Part shown: one piece after another, positions 23,578 through 33,084 of the stretch
Numbering within the stretch: position 1 is the first letter of the stretch
Layout: every line of letters begins with the position of its first letter
Assembly (NCBI GenBank): GCA_965644295.1
Contig: CBFFRP010000216.1
Span: 97,782 to 161,781, forward strand
DNA: 64,000 bases
From: Paraphysomonas bandaiensis
Taxonomy: Eukaryota > Chrysophyceae
Direction: 5' to 3'
The notes under the pieces: model-generated
The model's input: only the letters and a program-made list of their open reading frames with translations
What the model was told of the DNA's origin: nothing
Databases searched by the model: none
Program-made: the position numbers and the translations under genes

Positions 23578-24141
23578 TATTGACTATAGTAAGAGAAGAG
23601 AATTCTATTGTAATCAAACTAGATAGACACTTTTCTTAAATCGCATACACAATTGTTTAGTGTCAACAACATGATAATTTATTTTGTTCATGTCAATGTT
23701 GGAAATTGGTCATTCTTAACTATATATCAGAGAGAATTTGTCGTTAGACTAGATAGATTAATGAATTTCGTTTACATGAATTGTGACAAACAACACATTC
23801 TCATTTTGCTCCACGCATAATCTACATATGTAAACCTCTCGTTACTAAACATATCGAAAGATCAAACTATTTCAGTTTCTCAATATCATCACAGTATTTG
23901 TACAGCACCATATTTCGTACATTGTTTTCAAGTGACACACTACACACTGAATATACTAGAATATAATCTATATTCTTAAGTCAACCACTGCTCAACTTCC
24001 GTATCTTGAATTGTCATGATACAATACTTCAGTTTCACAGTGTTATAGCTATATAGTATCTTTGACTATGTACTACTGTTTTTCACATTGTATTTAACGT
24101 ATTCTACAGTGCTATCTTAGAGAACCATACGTATTCCAACA
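23578..24141 (-). repeat. Solo LTR of family A, interrupted by a family B LTR
   Basis: Read on the minus strand it begins TGTTGGAATACGTATGGTTC and matches the 5' LTR of the copia element at 57620 closely. That similarity stops at CAGTGGTTGAC, resumes with ATGAACAAAATAAATTATC after the inserted family B LTR, and continues through TCTATCTAGTTTGA. GGGAT occurs just outside both ends (23573-23577 and 24142-24146), so it may be the target duplication. The exact left end is uncertain by about 10 bases. Confidence 0.75.
23697..23979 (-). repeat. Solo LTR of family B nested in the family A LTR
   Basis: A 283-bp sequence that is the reverse complement of the LTR at 2251-2544, with moderate divergence. 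GTCAA (plus strand) flanks it on both sides (23692-23696 and 23980-23984), a 5-bp target duplication within the family A LTR. No internal retrotransposon sequence is present, so LTR-LTR recombination has removed it. Confidence 0.88.
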
Positions 24142-24146
24142 GGGAT

Positions 24147-24512
24147 TGTATTTGGAGAGCACTCAGGAAGTTCATATGGATATGGCTGATTCGAATGTAG
24201 TGTGTAGTTACCCCAGTATACTCAGAAAAACTGCTGGAGAAAGAAGAATGACCTCAAGATTGCTCAGCTGGAAAAGACCCGGGGTACTCGTAATTGTTTT
24301 GTGAATAAGGTAGTTTTAAGAGCAACGACGATTGTGGTTGTTTAGTCTGTAGAAAATTAGAGCACCCCCGTGAATCTCAATTTGCCTAGATACTCTTTTT
24401 ATAGCAGAATTTAGAAGTACTAACTTACTAACTAAGTCCAAAGCGTTGTAAACCGTGTTTTGACTTCTAGCACTCCTCATCTAATATTTCCTATGATCAG
24501 ACACCCCAAGTC
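24147..24512. other. Intergenic, no gene seen
   Basis: About 370 bases between two repeats, with no open frame or repeat end that I recognise. Confidence 0.45.
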
Positions 24513-24782
24513 GAGTTAGAAATTAGATTTATATCTAGTCTTAATATTTGATGAAAGAAACACTTCGTATTATTAGAAGATAAAGATTGATTATATAAAC
24601 TTCACAAGAAGAACAAGGCCTAATAGTATCATAGCAAGACACGTTTGAACAGGGTGTTAGCACCACACACAATTGTGTATCTTATATAGTCTGGTAATTA
24701 TTCAGTCAATTGATATTTCATTGTATATATGTGTTGTATTCGCGCGTTAAGAGATATATGTATCAATGAATCTTAATAGTCA
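24513..24782 (+). repeat. Dispersed repeat C, copy 1 (possible solo LTR)
   Basis: Matches 36158-36449 over most of its length. Shared blocks include CACTTCGTATTATT, AAGGCCTAATAGTAT, CAAGACACGTTTGAACAG, TCTTATATAGTCTGGTA and GAATCTTAATAGTC. It is non-coding and about the size of the LTRs in this window, but I could not define TG...CA ends or a target duplication, so the LTR assignment is a guess. Confidence 0.7.
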
Positions 24783-24961
24783 GGATTATTTTCAAATAAA
24801 GACAGAACCATTCTAGGATATTATCCATGAACTGAATATCTATTGAACAAAAACCAATATACGTGTAATCAGAAGTTAGAATTTTAGAGAAATAGATTTA
24901 AGAGTTGAATATATAGTATTCACCATAACAGAACTTTCCCGTAAATACACACGTATTGAAA

Positions 24962-25699
24962 TCAATTCTTGTTTATTCTGTGTATGTATGTCACCACTTT
25001 CTTCTTCTGCACATCGGAGAGTTCTTCAAAAGTCAGCTGCTTGAAAGGCGCCCCATCTGAGAGAAATTGGCACCGTTTCTGAGAATTTTCCTTTATGCGA
25101 GTTATCATTCGTCCTATGATGCGGTCGAGGGCGCTGCGGGTGAGTACATTCCTTCGTTTCTGGAAGTCCGTGGGTTGAGAGGTGATTTCGTGCTGACTGG
25201 TAGATTTTTTAGTATACTTCTTACTAGGATATCTGGAATACCGTCCAACTCCATCTAAATTATCACAGTACTCTTCAAATGTTGTTGCTATTACACTACA
25301 CCTACTATCATCATCACTTTCATATTCTGTTATTTCACACTCATTAATCGCACACATCAGCACTTCAGATATAACACATTTCATATATCGTTGAAGCTCA
25401 TCTCTAAACGGATGTCCATCACTGTGCGCATGTTTGAACACAGCCTCCGCCTCTATAAGTCCTGTAGCAGATCGATCCAACCAATCACAACACCGCACAG
25501 CAGTATCTCTATTTTTAAATATATTGTGAGCCAATAGATCACTTTCCAGTACTGATCGATCGATCATAGTGGCGTTATCTTGTAACGATCGGACATAACA
25601 GAGAAATATTTCATAGTCATGACTGTTGTCATCCATAGAGTCTACAGTGCTACTCCTGCTGTTTGTTGGGGTTATTCGACACCGACTCCTCGGGAGCAT
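24962..25699 (-). CDS. Hypothetical protein, single exon
   Basis: I do not recognise it. The frame encodes about 245 residues from an ATG at 25699 (MLPRSRCRITPTNSR). A second ATG 19 codons downstream (MDDNSHDYEIFLCYVRSLQD) is an alternative start. The middle is helical and slightly acidic with scattered cysteines (WLDRSATGLIEAEAVFKHAH, ISEVLMCAINECEITEYESD). The C terminus is basic (RIIGRMITRIKENSQKRC, then FEELSDVQKKKVVTYIHRI). No membrane segment or zinc-finger pattern is seen. It stands beside the repeat island, so a transposon origin cannot be excluded. The long uninterrupted frame in AT-rich DNA makes a real gene likely. Confidence 0.5.
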   Translation of the reverse strand: MLPRSRCRITPTNSRSSTVDSMDDNSHDYEIFLCYVRSLQDNATMIDRSVLESDLLAHNIFKNRDTAVRCCDWLDRSATGLIEAEAVFKHAHSDGHPFRDELQRYMKCVISEVLMCAINECEITEYESDDDSRCSVIATTFEEYCDNLDGVGRYSRYPSKKYTKKSTSQHEITSQPTDFQKRRNVLTRSALDRIIGRMITRIKENSQKRCQFLSDGAPFKQLTFEELSDVQKKKVVTYIHRINKN

Positions 25700-26184
25700 T
25701 GATAAGAGAGCACACAAATACCTCGTAGGTCAGGGGTTCAATATATATATGGAGTTACATGGCTGATATGAACACTGAGATATGACTCCATCTATACATA
25801 TGACATGAGGCGTATATACGCACACTCCTGTATGTTCCTACCTACAATACATACCACTCCCATTGCTATAATCGAGGTTCAACGTCAGGTGGACGTATAA
25901 TCCCGTATACCCTACGATTAAACCAGTAAATGGAAGGAATTTGAAATTGATTGGTGTATGTTTACCATTAGAAATTAGAAGGGGAAGATAAAATTTCATA
26001 TCAAATCAATTTTATTTGAACGAAACTGAATCCCTCTCATTGGATGATTTTTAATTAGAACTGAGATGAGTTGCATCATTTCAGTTCTACAGGAGTTCTC
26101 ATATGAAATATCGCTCACAGTGCAGTGTGCATGCCCTCCTCTGTTATTACTCATCGATGACTGGGACGTATAGAGTAAGATAAA
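25700..26184. other. Divergent intergenic region
   Basis: Gap between the hypothetical gene (minus) and GPC1 (plus). Both promoters should lie here. No gene or repeat seen. Confidence 0.5.
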
Positions 26185-27243
26185 ATGGGTGAGATCAAGC
26201 AAAATGTACGATGGGACGAGTTGTATTTCTTCATTGGTGTAGTGAGCGTCATGGTCAGCTCATGGCTAGTTGGCGCTTTTCCACACTGCTATTGGGTTCA
26301 GCATTGTATTATGATTTTCATATTGCTCATAATTCGCATTTCCCGGTTCACGAGGAAAGGTTACCAATTCTGGCTTCTCGATTACTGCTATGTCATCAAT
26401 TACATGGTGCTTATGTATTACATGCTTAGTGTTGCTGGAGCGTGCCCTTTTCACAAGTATATTTTCCGAATTGTATTTTCTTCTTGTGTAGGACCATTAG
26501 CTATATCTGTGGCAGCATTTCGAAATTCATTGGTGTTTCATTCAGCAGATAATCTGATCATTTTGGCTTTGCATTTCAGCCCGAATATTGCCATTTGGGG
26601 AATGCGTTGGTTTTCTGCCGATTTGGAGCGCGATTTTCCTAATACATTTCATGTATGCGACAATAATCCAACTGATCGACTAAATTTATTTTTTAGTAAT
26701 ACTGATTGTCCTGGAAGTTTTACTGATCTTTATTTATGGCCTGTGTTTGTCTACGCAATTTTATGGGCCACACCATACTATTTATTTTTCTTTATTATTG
26801 GAAAAGAAGCCCTTAGAAAAGGGGGATATTACACTATGTTTGATGACATGAGTTCTAAACCGGCTGTTAAGAAGGTTCTATCTATAGGAGGAGATTGGGG
26901 GAAGGAATTCAAATATATGGTATGTCATGGCTTGGCGGTTTATTTAGTGCTTTTTCTTGGACCAGTGTTGTGGCATAGTTTTATTCTTCATACGGCATAC
27001 TTAGTCTCTATTGTGGGTGTATCCGTTTATAACGGAGGGACGTATTACTTCCGTGTGTTTGCCAAAAAGTACTATAACGAGGCGATGAAAGAAGTTCAAG
27101 ATCACGAACAACAAGTCGAAAAACAAGAACTTGAACTGGCTGATAGATATCTAGGAGAGCACCAAGGATTAAACCCGCTTTCAGCTGTCAATGACGAGAA
27201 TACTGGTGATGATTGCGTCGACGCAGGGCACCCGGAGCCATAA
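26185..27243 (+). CDS. GPC1: Glycerophosphocholine acyltransferase GPC1 (DUF2838 family)
   Basis: A single-exon frame of 352 residues with about eight hydrophobic segments. Features match the DUF2838/GPC1 family: the RWDELYFFIGVVSVMVSSWL start, FWLLDYCYVINYMVLMYY, GPLAISVAAFRNSLVFHSAD, ILALHFSPNIAIWGMRWF and YLWPVFVYAILWATPYYLFF. The C terminus is a charged helical tail (HEQQVEKQELELADRYLG). In yeast and plants GPC1 acylates glycerophosphocholine with acyl-CoA to give lysophosphatidylcholine, a step in phosphatidylcholine remodelling at the ER. The family length is similar. The start at 26185 is the first ATG after an in-frame stop-rich region. Confidence 0.88.
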   Translation: MGEIKQNVRWDELYFFIGVVSVMVSSWLVGAFPHCYWVQHCIMIFILLIIRISRFTRKGYQFWLLDYCYVINYMVLMYYMLSVAGACPFHKYIFRIVFSSCVGPLAISVAAFRNSLVFHSADNLIILALHFSPNIAIWGMRWFSADLERDFPNTFHVCDNNPTDRLNLFFSNTDCPGSFTDLYLWPVFVYAILWATPYYLFFFIIGKEALRKGGYYTMFDDMSSKPAVKKVLSIGGDWGKEFKYMVCHGLAVYLVLFLGPVLWHSFILHTAYLVSIVGVSVYNGGTYYFRVFAKKYYNEAMKEVQDHEQQVEKQELELADRYLGEHQGLNPLSAVNDENTGDDCVDAGHPEP

Positions 27244-28461
27244 TAGCTATACCTGGTGGAATAGTACAATAAATTCGTAGCAATAGATATGTATATTGAT
27301 AAGTGTATAGAAAAAGTGATTGCAATACTACAATGTATATTTTTTTCTATGAAACGTGCCCGCAATACTTATTTCGTTGTGAGTGATGATATTAATGACG
27401 CCTTGTAATAATACTTTTCAGTACGAAGTGTGAGAGTCTGATGTAACGTGTCCTAATTCGCTGGTGTCGTGTTCTTCTATAAGTCGAAGTCTCTTAATTT
27501 AGGAGCTTCCTAGAATAACTTTGATAAACAACGTTTTTTAAAATATAATTTGAAGACATTATTCGTAAAAGATATGACAATAAATATTCCTTGTGTCAAA
27601 TTGACTACAAACTATATATGTATAAAGGAAACCAGCACCAGCAATAACAGTAGGTAACTTGACCTTATTTCTATTCAGAGGAAAGCTATAATGCTAAACC
27701 TTTGACGTAATTTCGACTTATTCTAATGATAACACAACGCATACACTAACAAGGACATTCAGCAGCATATATTGCTCGCTAATTATGGGGCTCTAACTTC
27801 AGCAATGTTACCGATTTGAGAGATATGTGGGGTGGGAAATATCTCACTACATCAGGTAGATGAGTTTAAAATATAAAATTCGCCCTTATTCATCTGGAGT
27901 AGAGTTTACAATGTACAGTTCACACTGCCTGTAGTTACTGTTTGCATTCTCTCAGTCTTGCGGGTAAATTCTATTATCTCTCAGTAATTCTGATACCGTG
28001 GCCAACAAGAACCATACACTACATCTTATTCCACTTACAGCACAAGCAGGTCAACCATATCGTGCACCCTCGACGAAAAAGTTCAGAGCTACCTGATTGA
28101 TGATCGTAAGTGCAGCTGTGCTCTGCATCTGGCTATCTCCCCTTGCGGTTCATTCGAATGACTTGAACAACACGACTTCAATTAAAAAGCGACTTTTTGG
28201 AATATAAACTGGGGATTTTGCCAACTTGTACGTTGATTGGCTGTGTTCATACTCTACATACTACATATACAAGAGAACGATGCAGCATACAGACATCTAG
28301 ACATGTCATGCATATATACATACAGCATATACTATACGGCAGTTCACACACATACTGCACAGCATAGCAAGTGCATTGGATATCGCCGACGTTGACAGGG
28401 AGCTGCTATCCCACTACACTCTATTCTTCTGTTGCCAACAGTGGAGGTAAAAACGCTTCAT
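27244..28461. other. Intergenic, no gene seen
   Basis: About 1.2 kb between GPC1 and the phosphatase fusion gene. It is AT-rich on the left and more balanced near 28000-28460, where the promoter of the phosphatase gene should be. No coding frame or repeat end found. Confidence 0.5.
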
Positions 28462-30359
28462 ATGGCGCAGTTCACGTCTCATGATGTGTTCGTCTATGTC
28501 GGCGATCTGCACGGACAAATCGGGAAGCTAACTAGTATGTGGTCCAATTGTGTGCACGCACTATCGAAAATAGAAAGATACTCTGAGTGCCCTCTATCAG
28601 TACATGTTATATTTCTTGGAGACTATTGTGATAGAGGCCCTCATACATGTGAAACACTGCAGTTTTTAGTGACCTTAAAGTCTCATCACCCCACTTATAG
28701 TTTCAACTTTATAGCAGGCAACCATGGTGAGAGTAATAGTTATACTGTATCACAGTTATACAATGTATTCATGTATTTGTCATTGCAGATTTTGCTTTCT
28801 TAAAGTTTGTTGTTGTTGATGAAGATCTCTCTCATACATGTGAGGGGTACCATACACACGAAGAATTATACGAAGGAGAAGGGAGCGACTTTATGCATTT
28901 GCAAGGGAAGCGATGGGCCGCTTCAATATTTGAATGGCAAGACTCGATATATCAGTCGGCGACAACCTTTTCTTCTTATGGTGCATCCTATGCTAATAGG
29001 AATGAGCTCTTACAGAATATGCCTGATTCACATATTGAATTTTTGCGAAATATGGACTACATATATGATTTCAATTCTTCAGAGCTTGGTAGAGTAATTT
29101 GCGTTCATGCTGGCTTAGAAGATACATCCGATATTGAAGAGTATATTACTAAACTTAAGACTAAAGACGATAGCGCTGCTCGCCTTCAAGCTTTGTGCGG
29201 TCGCAGTAATGTACTGCCTATCCCATTAGAGTTGCAACAACAGGAGGCTTGGGTGGTGAGTGGACATCACCATCGCTTTGTTGTTAATGGTAAAAGTCGC
29301 CGCCTTGTGATTGATGAGTGTGGAGGAGCTGATAATAGCCCACTGAGCTGTGTTATTATGATGAAAGATTTTTTGCTTCCCTCGCAGGTCGACTCTATCA
29401 TCAATCCAACGAGTTGTAGGGTGAGCTATGTCGGAGAACTACAATCTCCTGATCAATCTGTTACGCTCTTACGTGTGTCAGAATCGGACGATTGGACAAG
29501 TGAAACGGGTGCCTTCCCCCCATTACTGTCGCCGATGCCCAGTTTTGATGACAATGACACAAGACATAGTGCTGCGGGAGGGGATCGCCCCTCCTCTTTG
29601 ATACGCTCAAAGTCTAGTGTATCCACCAGGAGAAAGTATCTATTGGTGGTAGTCTGTGTAAATAGTGGCGATAGTGAGCAACATCTTTGTGTGGAAGAGT
29701 CTGTAAAGCACGCTCATGTTGCGTGTAAGAATGGGGCTGATGGCATTATACTGATGGGCGATGGGGCTAATGCTGATATTCTACTTGCCGCATACGAAGC
29801 GATTCGAGGGCACTATGACGAAATTTTTATTGGAATAAACTTTATGACTTCAATGGACACAGCATTTTACTCCATTCCTCATGATGCTGATGCGATATGG
29901 ACTCTTCAAGGTGTTGATTCCAATGGTGTGCATCCTGACATAACCAGATGCAAGGTGTCTGATATTAAAGTATCTCGCCGGTGGTTGAAAGCGCACTTTG
30001 GTGGCTTTTTAATGGAAACATCTATCCAGGATTTCTCTAGTGACGACTTTTACTTGAATGAATTGGTAGATGAAGCTTCTAAACATTTAGATGTATGTGT
30101 AATATCCGAGTTGAGGGGTGACAGTGTTTCTACGACAGCAGACCGTCTCAAATTTATACATACTATGATGGATGGAAGTCTCCCACTGGCGTTGGTGACT
30201 ACAATCAGCGCAGAATGTATTGATATGTACTTACCTTACGTGAATTACGTTATATTTGGTACCATTCCTATCGAGGGAGTTACTGCTGTTGAAAACCAGT
30301 CGAATAACGCAGCAGCCATCGCACTCATGGCGGAAAAGATACATTCGTTTTTTGCGTAG
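28462..30359 (+). CDS. PPP-like metallophosphatase (RLPH2-like) fused to a C-terminal barrel-like domain
   Basis: Exon 1 (28462-28726) and exon 2 (28789-30359) are joined across a 62-nt GTGAGA...TTGCAG intron, giving 611 residues. The N-terminal part has the PPP metal-binding motifs: GDLHG at 14-18, GDYCDRG at about 53-59 and GNHD at 86-89. The codon for the Asp of GNHD is split by the intron, so the unspliced reading loses it. Further motifs CVHAGLE and VSGHHHRF supply the later histidines. The order and the GDYCDRG form resemble Rhizobiales-like phosphatases of plants and protists. From about residue 372 to 611 there is a second domain (YLLVVVCVNSGDSEQH, GADGIILMGDGANADILLAA, IFIGINFMTSMDTAF, YVNYVIFGTIPIEGVTAVEN) with the alternating pattern of a TIM barrel. 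The start is the first ATG before GDLHG. Confidence 0.82.
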
Positions 30360-32265
30360 ACGTGCGTAACATAGTAGAGCAGTTCTGTTGTTCTATTATG
30401 TGTTTTTATTTGAAGTGCTGCAATTTATGTCTATCTCTGTGACAAAATGTTTGGAATTAGCAAACATGTATGATTTCTGTTTTCCGGTTCTCCATGTATG
30501 TTTTGTACCTGCGATGCCATAGTTATCGAGGCTATTATCTAGCAAACAAGCAGAACCTAAAAATCACTAATGGTTATGGAGTTATTTGTAGAAATTTATT
30601 GCCGTTTATGGTGAAATAAGGGGATTTCGTCACAGCAGTCAGTAGGATATTTTTTTTGGTTTGAGCACATCACATACGATCAGAAATAGGAAAAACATTT
30701 GTATTCACGTATTCGCAATAGTATTCAACAACAGCTCACACCAGGGCTGCGTATCAATGTATCAATTAATTAACGCAGGTTGTAGTCAATTATAATTGCA
30801 ATTATTACTTGCTGTCTCAATTTATTCACGCTAGAGTACTTTAATATTTAATATAAAATTCCCTATATTGTTCTTCGGTTACGTGTTGTAGGAAACGATG
30901 ATAAGCTTCAAAAATATATACAATGCACCAAATACACAGTAGCATAATACATGAGTAATATTCAACAAGGAACTGGATAGTACTTTTATATAAAAAGGGT
31001 GATATACGTGTAGTAGTACTTACTGAAAGTCTTATTGGAGTGTCGGAGTATGTCGTATCAATACTCTGAGTTAATTACACCTATTCAGCTAAATTCTTTT
31101 ACACGAGGTATTTCTTTTTATATTGCTGGGCCGGACAATTATTTACGGTGGATTTAAAGCATTTAAAATGTATATTATATTCATATTAATTTTAGTATAT
31201 ATATTGCAATATATTTTCGGGCTCATACATTACAATATACTGCCAGCAATTCACATATAATTAAAGTATTAAAATCAACCCAAATCTAACCATAAAATTA
31301 CTCTTCTAGCTACAGAAAACAGGTAATGTTAAGTGCTCTGTCACATTTGCTTCAAAATCTAGATATCGCGAGTAAGTGTGACACTTCCATAATTTCTTTT
31401 CATGCTCCCATGAACGTCGTGATGGCCAAACGAGCGGTAGTCACAGAACATTCCTGCCCTATAGCTGGCCTTAATACTCATTGTTTTTACTGCATCATTA
31501 GTAATTTGATGAGTACTGCATTGTTTTTACTGCTGCTGATCGAGCAAATCGTGGGGAAACTTTTCGAACGTGTATTAGAGTGACTTATGGTATATTGCCA
31601 TATTGCAATATAATATGTAGGTGTTTATTGCAACGACTTCTATTTCTATTTCAAAATATATGTTGCGGGATCATACCTTGAAGCCTTGAAGTATATTTAA
31701 CACCCAACTGGCGTTATCCATATATAGTATAGTACTTGCATATGTTTGCAGTCCTTAATATATCGCATCGCTCACTAGCAAAAAGTTCAAATGAAATAAA
31801 GCAATGAGCTAAAACGAATTAAATAAGGTATATATGATATCTATGAAATTAATACAGTGAGAATAATTTTGCTTCCAAAGATGTTATCAAAACAAGATAT
31901 AACGTTACATATACAAACGTATAGTGTACAACTTTAAAAAACGACAATATGATCTGTGCTACTTGTAGCCTACCACTTCATTTTCAATTAGACTTTAATT
32001 CTAGTTTGCCTAGGATCAGGTCTTACTGCTGTGCAGTATATCTCCCCATTTACTTTCCATATATACGTCTTCTATTAATATATCGTAAATAGTTTTATCT
32101 GACATATTGCGGGCTCATTCAACACTAGCAGATACCCAACACGCTTCCCCAAATATATATGTTTCCGCAAAGCATTTTGCATTACAAATGTAGGATATAA
32201 AAACAGAGGATGTTGTTTGCTAAATGTTGAAAGTCTTCGCAGGTAATGCCTCCTCCATCCTCCGG
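30360..32265. other. Long AT-rich intergenic region, no gene seen
   Basis: Very AT-rich DNA downstream of the phosphatase fusion gene. The only repeat end recognised is the MITE fragment at 30742. An 85-residue plus-strand frame at 31326-31583 shows no family resemblance, and I do not call it. Confidence 0.45.
30742..30835 (+). mobile_element. Fragment of a hAT-type MITE (left end only)
   Basis: Starts CAGGGCTGCGTATCAATG and continues with sequence similar to the interior of the MITE at 23429 (GTCAATTATAATTGCAATTAT). Similarity fades near 30835 and no matching right end follows, so the element is truncated. Confidence 0.75.
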
Positions 32266-32418
32266 TTAAAGCATTCCAATGGAAACCATGGATTCAATCT
32301 CCATCTTCTCCATTAGATGTGAGTTGTTCGTGTCGTACAACTTAAATGAAAACATAGCTAAAGAATTCACATCAAGAGACAAGTAGTTCCGTATCCCACC
32401 GCTGCTGTCACTGTCCAT
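32266..32418 (-). pseudogene. EF-hand (calcineurin B-like) fragment, possible orphan exon
   Basis: A minus-strand frame of 50 residues contains AMFSFKLYDTNNSHLMEKME followed by IESMV. This resembles the F.F.LYD-loop-E..MV pattern of an EF-hand in calcineurin B-like or neuronal calcium sensor proteins. The loop D-T-N-N-S-H-L-M-E-K-M-E keeps acidic or polar residues at positions 1, 3, 5, 9 and 12 but lacks the usual Gly at position 6. It begins with an ATG and ends with a stop. I found no neighbouring exons with other EF-hands, so a decayed copy or one exon of an unresolved gene is likely. Confidence 0.4.
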
Positions 32419-33084
32419 TATCGAAAACAATTTCGTGCTAAATGACGTCCGTTAAAGGCTGACGCTACCGCAACAATCTTACAGAATGCACTCCAGTGCT
32501 TATGATCATTAAAACGGAGCTGCTACTTTAATGCTATGACCTCATGACCTCACATCCCTGTCCTTCCGCATCATAGTGTATCGATATCGGTTTAGTTGAC
32601 GACAACATGTTGGGATAGTAGACAGCATGTGATGTGAGTGGTTGGGCTATAGGAGAGTAGAGCACTGGAGTGCATCTATACGGTGCATGTGTGAGTAGGC
32701 ATATACACACACCACTGTAGCATGGTATACTCGCACTTCACAAACAATGAAATCCAGCCAATGAAATGACTGCTATGATGTTTTCACACCTGTCCATATG
32801 TACAGCAGTGCGGCGGAGGAAAAAACTCCAGAAATCATAAGAATTTACAGAAAAGCCTTTCTAGAAAGCTAGTATTTTTATACCGGGACACACATATTTG
32901 GTACTGCAAAGCAAAATTCCGTCTAGAAAAGGCCCATATGGGTCGGATATATCCTCCTGTAGATATTCAGCATCTACGCTGCTGTATTGTATGTATATGG
33001 ACTGGAGGGACTGTCTGTTCAATTCAATACTTTAATTTTCAAACGCCATAGCTACGAGTTCAGTCCTCTTATATAGGATCCGTA
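32419..33084. other. Intergenic, promoter side of the PHD gene
   Basis: About 670 bases with no coding frame or repeat recognised. It should hold the promoter and 5' untranslated region of the double-PHD gene that starts at 33085. Confidence 0.45.

Noticed and set aside
23985-24141. Treating the right half of the repeat as an independent short repeat
   Set aside because: Its sequence continues on the other side of the family B LTR in the same order as the LTR at 57620, so the two halves are one interrupted LTR.
31326-31583. 85-residue plus-strand frame in the empty region
   Set aside because: No family resemblance, AT-rich surroundings, no splice partners. Not supported as a gene.
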